Below, one piece after another: positions 33,502-35,316 of a stretch of 35,316 nucleotides of DNA. Under the pieces are notes generated by a model that was not told where the DNA came from, did not search any database, and was given only the letters and a program-made list of their open reading frames with translations. The stretch is from Kangiellaceae bacterium (lineage in GTDB: Bacteria; Pseudomonadota; Gammaproteobacteria; Enterobacterales; Kangiellaceae). The position numbers and the translations under genes are program-made. The stretch lies in contig JAHRVB010000130.1 in NCBI GenBank assembly GCA_019090895.1, positions 1-35,316 on the forward strand, given 5' to 3'. The number at the start of each line of letters is the position of its first letter. Within the stretch, counting starts at the first letter, position 1.

Positions 33502-34878
33502 TTATTCTAGGCCATACTTTTGTATTCGGCGGTAATAACCACTTCGACTAAGACCCAGAGATTTAGCTGTTTGAGTCACATTGCCTTGATAAAATTCCAG
33601 TCTAGACACTAATACCGATTGCTCAATCTCGTCAATCGTTGCTCTACCGTTATCAACACTTGAAACTGCTCGGGATAACCCAACATTGAGGTTTAAGTGA
33701 CTGGCTTCAATGCTACCATCTTTACAAACGAATAGAACGCGCTCCATCAAATGACTTAATTCTCGAATATTACCGGGCCAGGAATAAGTGAGCAACAGCT
33801 TGAGCGCACTAGAAGATAGTTCGGGTTTTGGTTTATTATATTTTTGACTGTACTTGTCCAAAAAATAATCAGCGAGTGCAGGAATGTCATTGGTTCGCTC
33901 ATTTAAAGATGGTACTCTAATTTCAATGGTATTCAGTCTGAAGTAGAGATCTTGTCTGAATTTCGCTTGCTCTATGACTTCACCTAAATCCGCATTGGTT
34001 GCAGAAATAATTCGTACGTCCGCGTCGACTGTTTTACTGCTACCAACACGCTCGAACTTTCTTTCTTCTAAAACCCTCAACAACTTTGCCTGTTGATTAA
34101 ATGGAATGTTGGCTAACTCATCTAAGAACAAGGTTCCCTCTTCCGCTAATTCAAACCTGCCGATACGGTTTTCTTTTGCGTCCGTAAAAGCGCCTTTATT
34201 ATGTCCAAACATTTCGCTTTCGAATAAATTTTCGCTAATCGCTCCCATATTAACGGACACAAATGGCTGATGAGAGCGCTCTGATGCGTGATGAACAAAT
34301 TGAGCCAGCATGCTTTTCCCTGTACCGTTGTCTCCGGTCAGTAGAATATTCATATCAGACTTAGCAAGCTCACTTAACGTTTCTAAGAGCTCTTTCATCA
34401 CGCAAGAGATGGCAATAATTTCTTCCATCTTAGTGGGGTGTTTCGCGCCATTAAGTAACTTATTTTGTTGTTGTAAACGACTGGCTTTTTTCTGAACCAT
34501 TGAAAGTTTTAGTTGCGTTTGAATGAGACTCAGTAGTCGTTCATCATTCCAAGGTTTTTGTACAAAGTCATTGGCACCCGCTTTTAACGCTTCAACAGCT
34601 ACGTCAATGGTTGCCCAGCCTGTCATAACGATAACGGGTAAGTCTGGATCCGATTGATTGAGTGTGGATAATAGAGTAATTCCTTCCTGACCCGACGTTG
34701 TATCTTGCTTAAAGTTCATATCCGTCAAAAGTAAGTCAATCGTTTGCCGATTGATGATGCTTACCACTTCACCCGGTGAATTAGCTTGCACAATATCATA
34801 ACCTTCTTCGGTCAACAGAAATTCGAGGCCAGCCAAAACATTATGATCGTCATCGGCAATTAAAATAGTTTTATTCAT
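33502..34878 (-). CDS. NtrC-type sigma-54-dependent response regulator
   Basis: The 458-residue protein has a REC domain (1-120; acidic D9-D11, phospho-acceptor D53, K108), an AAA+ domain with Walker A GDNGTGKS (182-189) and Walker B LFLDEL, and a Fis-type helix-turn-helix near 430-455 (NVTQTAKSLGLSRSGYYRR). The sigma-54 contact loop reads GAFTDA (229-234) instead of the common GAFTGA. It should activate sigma-54 promoters, possibly those of the neighbouring ABC permease genes. It is followed 3 bp later by the kinase gene. Confidence 0.94.
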   Translation of the reverse strand: MNKTILIADDDHNVLAGLEFLLTEEGYDIVQANSPGEVVSIINRQTIDLLLTDMNFKQDTTSGQEGITLLSTLNQSDPDLPVIVMTGWATIDVAVEALKAGANDFVQKPWNDERLLSLIQTQLKLSMVQKKASRLQQQNKLLNGAKHPTKMEEIIAISCVMKELLETLSELAKSDMNILLTGDNGTGKSMLAQFVHHASERSHQPFVSVNMGAISENLFESEMFGHNKGAFTDAKENRIGRFELAEEGTLFLDELANIPFNQQAKLLRVLEERKFERVGSSKTVDADVRIISATNADLGEVIEQAKFRQDLYFRLNTIEIRVPSLNERTNDIPALADYFLDKYSQKYNKPKPELSSSALKLLLTYSWPGNIRELSHLMERVLFVCKDGSIEASHLNLNVGLSRAVSSVDNGRATIDEIEQSVLVSRLEFYQGNVTQTAKSLGLSRSGYYRRIQKYGLE

Positions 34879-34886
34879 AGAGTCGG

Positions 34887-34954
34887 TTGTACTTATCGTG
34901 TTTGAGCTGTGGTACTTGTAGTATTTGTTCTGTTGGGTTTGTACTTTTGTACTT
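34887..34954 (-). promoter_or_regulatory. AAGTACAA repeats upstream of the sigma-54 activator gene
   Basis: TTGTACTT (AAGTACAA on the coding strand) occurs three times at 34887-34894, 34939-34946 and 34947-34954. GGTACTTGTA at 34911-34920 is a related fourth copy. They lie within 80 bp upstream of the activator start, two of them in direct tandem, suggesting a protein-binding array. Confidence 0.45.
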
Positions 34955-35056
34955 ATTTAAGAGGAATCAGTTGATGCAAGCTAAGTTTACGTAAGGCTCA
35001 AGCCTGCCGCAACTGATATTCTCGGGTTATTTTAGCTCATTCGATAGTTCCTAAAG

Positions 35057-35316
35057 TTATTCATATCTAAGTGCTGTACTGGGCTCCATTCTTACCGCAC
35101 GTTTGGTCGGAATATAAATAGCAAGCATCACCACAAAACACAGCGCTATCGACACAGCCACCGCCAATGCGATATACAGCACAGCTGGTATCCCAGCGCC
35201 ACTAAAGTTATTAAATACATAAGCCACTAAAGCGAATAAGAAAAGAGCCGAACCAAGCCCAACGATTAGCTGTCGACTGCCATGCATTAAAAACATGGAT
35301 ATCACATCTTTATCCG
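35057..35316 (-). CDS. MacB/FtsX-type ABC transporter permease, C-terminal part
   Basis: The frame is open to the window edge, so this is the last 86 or so residues of a longer gene whose 5' part lies outside. Two transmembrane segments are visible (GLGSALFLFALVAYVF and ALAVAVSIALCFVVMLAIYI). The tail PTKRAVRMEPSTALRYE is the usual FtsX/MacB end. It likely belongs to an efflux or lipoprotein-type ABC complex. It lies 178 bp upstream of the sigma-54 activator, an arrangement seen where such activators control MacB-like transporters. The GTG at 35305 is an internal codon, not a start. Confidence 0.85.
   Translation of the reverse strand, partial: DKDVISMFLMHGSRQLIVGLGSALFLFALVAYVFNNFSGAGIPAVLYIALAVAVSIALCFVVMLAIYIPTKRAVRMEPSTALRYE

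Overview
The window looks like a chromosomal segment of a low-to-moderate GC gammaproteobacterium, probably marine or aquatic. The main evidence is gene order. tyrS diverges from an M23 peptidase gene and anmK, followed by an oppositely oriented erpA group, an arrangement I recall from Pseudomonas and relatives. A gammaproteobacterial rapA, sfsA, metK, ahcY and rsmE set supports this. Kangiellaceae-type organisms are a guess, not a demonstration. I see no insertion sequence, prophage, tRNA, rRNA or CRISPR array.

Positions 1-8051 hold a small lipoprotein gene, tyrS, and a cell-envelope and Fe-S block. The M23 peptidase and anmK overlap by 4 nt on the plus strand. On the minus strand a coiled-coil membrane protein, a bactofilin, erpA and an RluA-type pseudouridine synthase form a tight operon. 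A small secreted Cys-containing protein of unknown function follows.

Positions 8322-15424 hold a divergent ClC family anion transporter, a cysteine synthase-like PLP enzyme, rapA with a strong intrinsic terminator, and sfsA. Positions 15461-25705 hold a REC-REC-GGDEF response regulator whose GGDEF signature is degenerate, a large secreted alpha/beta hydrolase, and the methyl cycle genes metK and ahcY. A SAH riboswitch with a visible Shine-Dalgarno switch lies in front of ahcY. rsmE follows, then a periplasmic-sensing NMT1/THI5-GGDEF-EAL protein with an intact EAL and a broken GGDEF. The window therefore encodes one apparently active c-di-GMP phosphodiesterase and no intact cyclase.

Positions 25835-28922 hold an accessory stress and iron segment: a divergent HxlR regulator with a GST and an SRPBCC protein, a Fur-box-controlled bfd, a small unknown gene behind a second Fur-like site, and a GNAT acetyltransferase. 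Positions 28982-31887 are minus-strand small genes: a stand-alone TfoX C-terminal domain, a VanZ and M23 pair, a gamma-glutamylcyclotransferase-like protein and a two-lobed retropepsin-like protein.

The right end (32059-35316) is a two-component system: a histidine kinase and an NtrC-type sigma-54 activator, lying downstream of a truncated MacB/FtsX-type ABC permease gene. AAGTACAA repeats precede the activator gene.

The most informative regulatory signals are the SAH riboswitch before ahcY, the Fur box inside a near-consensus promoter before bfd, the palindrome inside the HxlR promoter spacer, and two short tandem repeats at gene junctions (AATAAACG before sfsA, GTGAAA before the GNAT gene).
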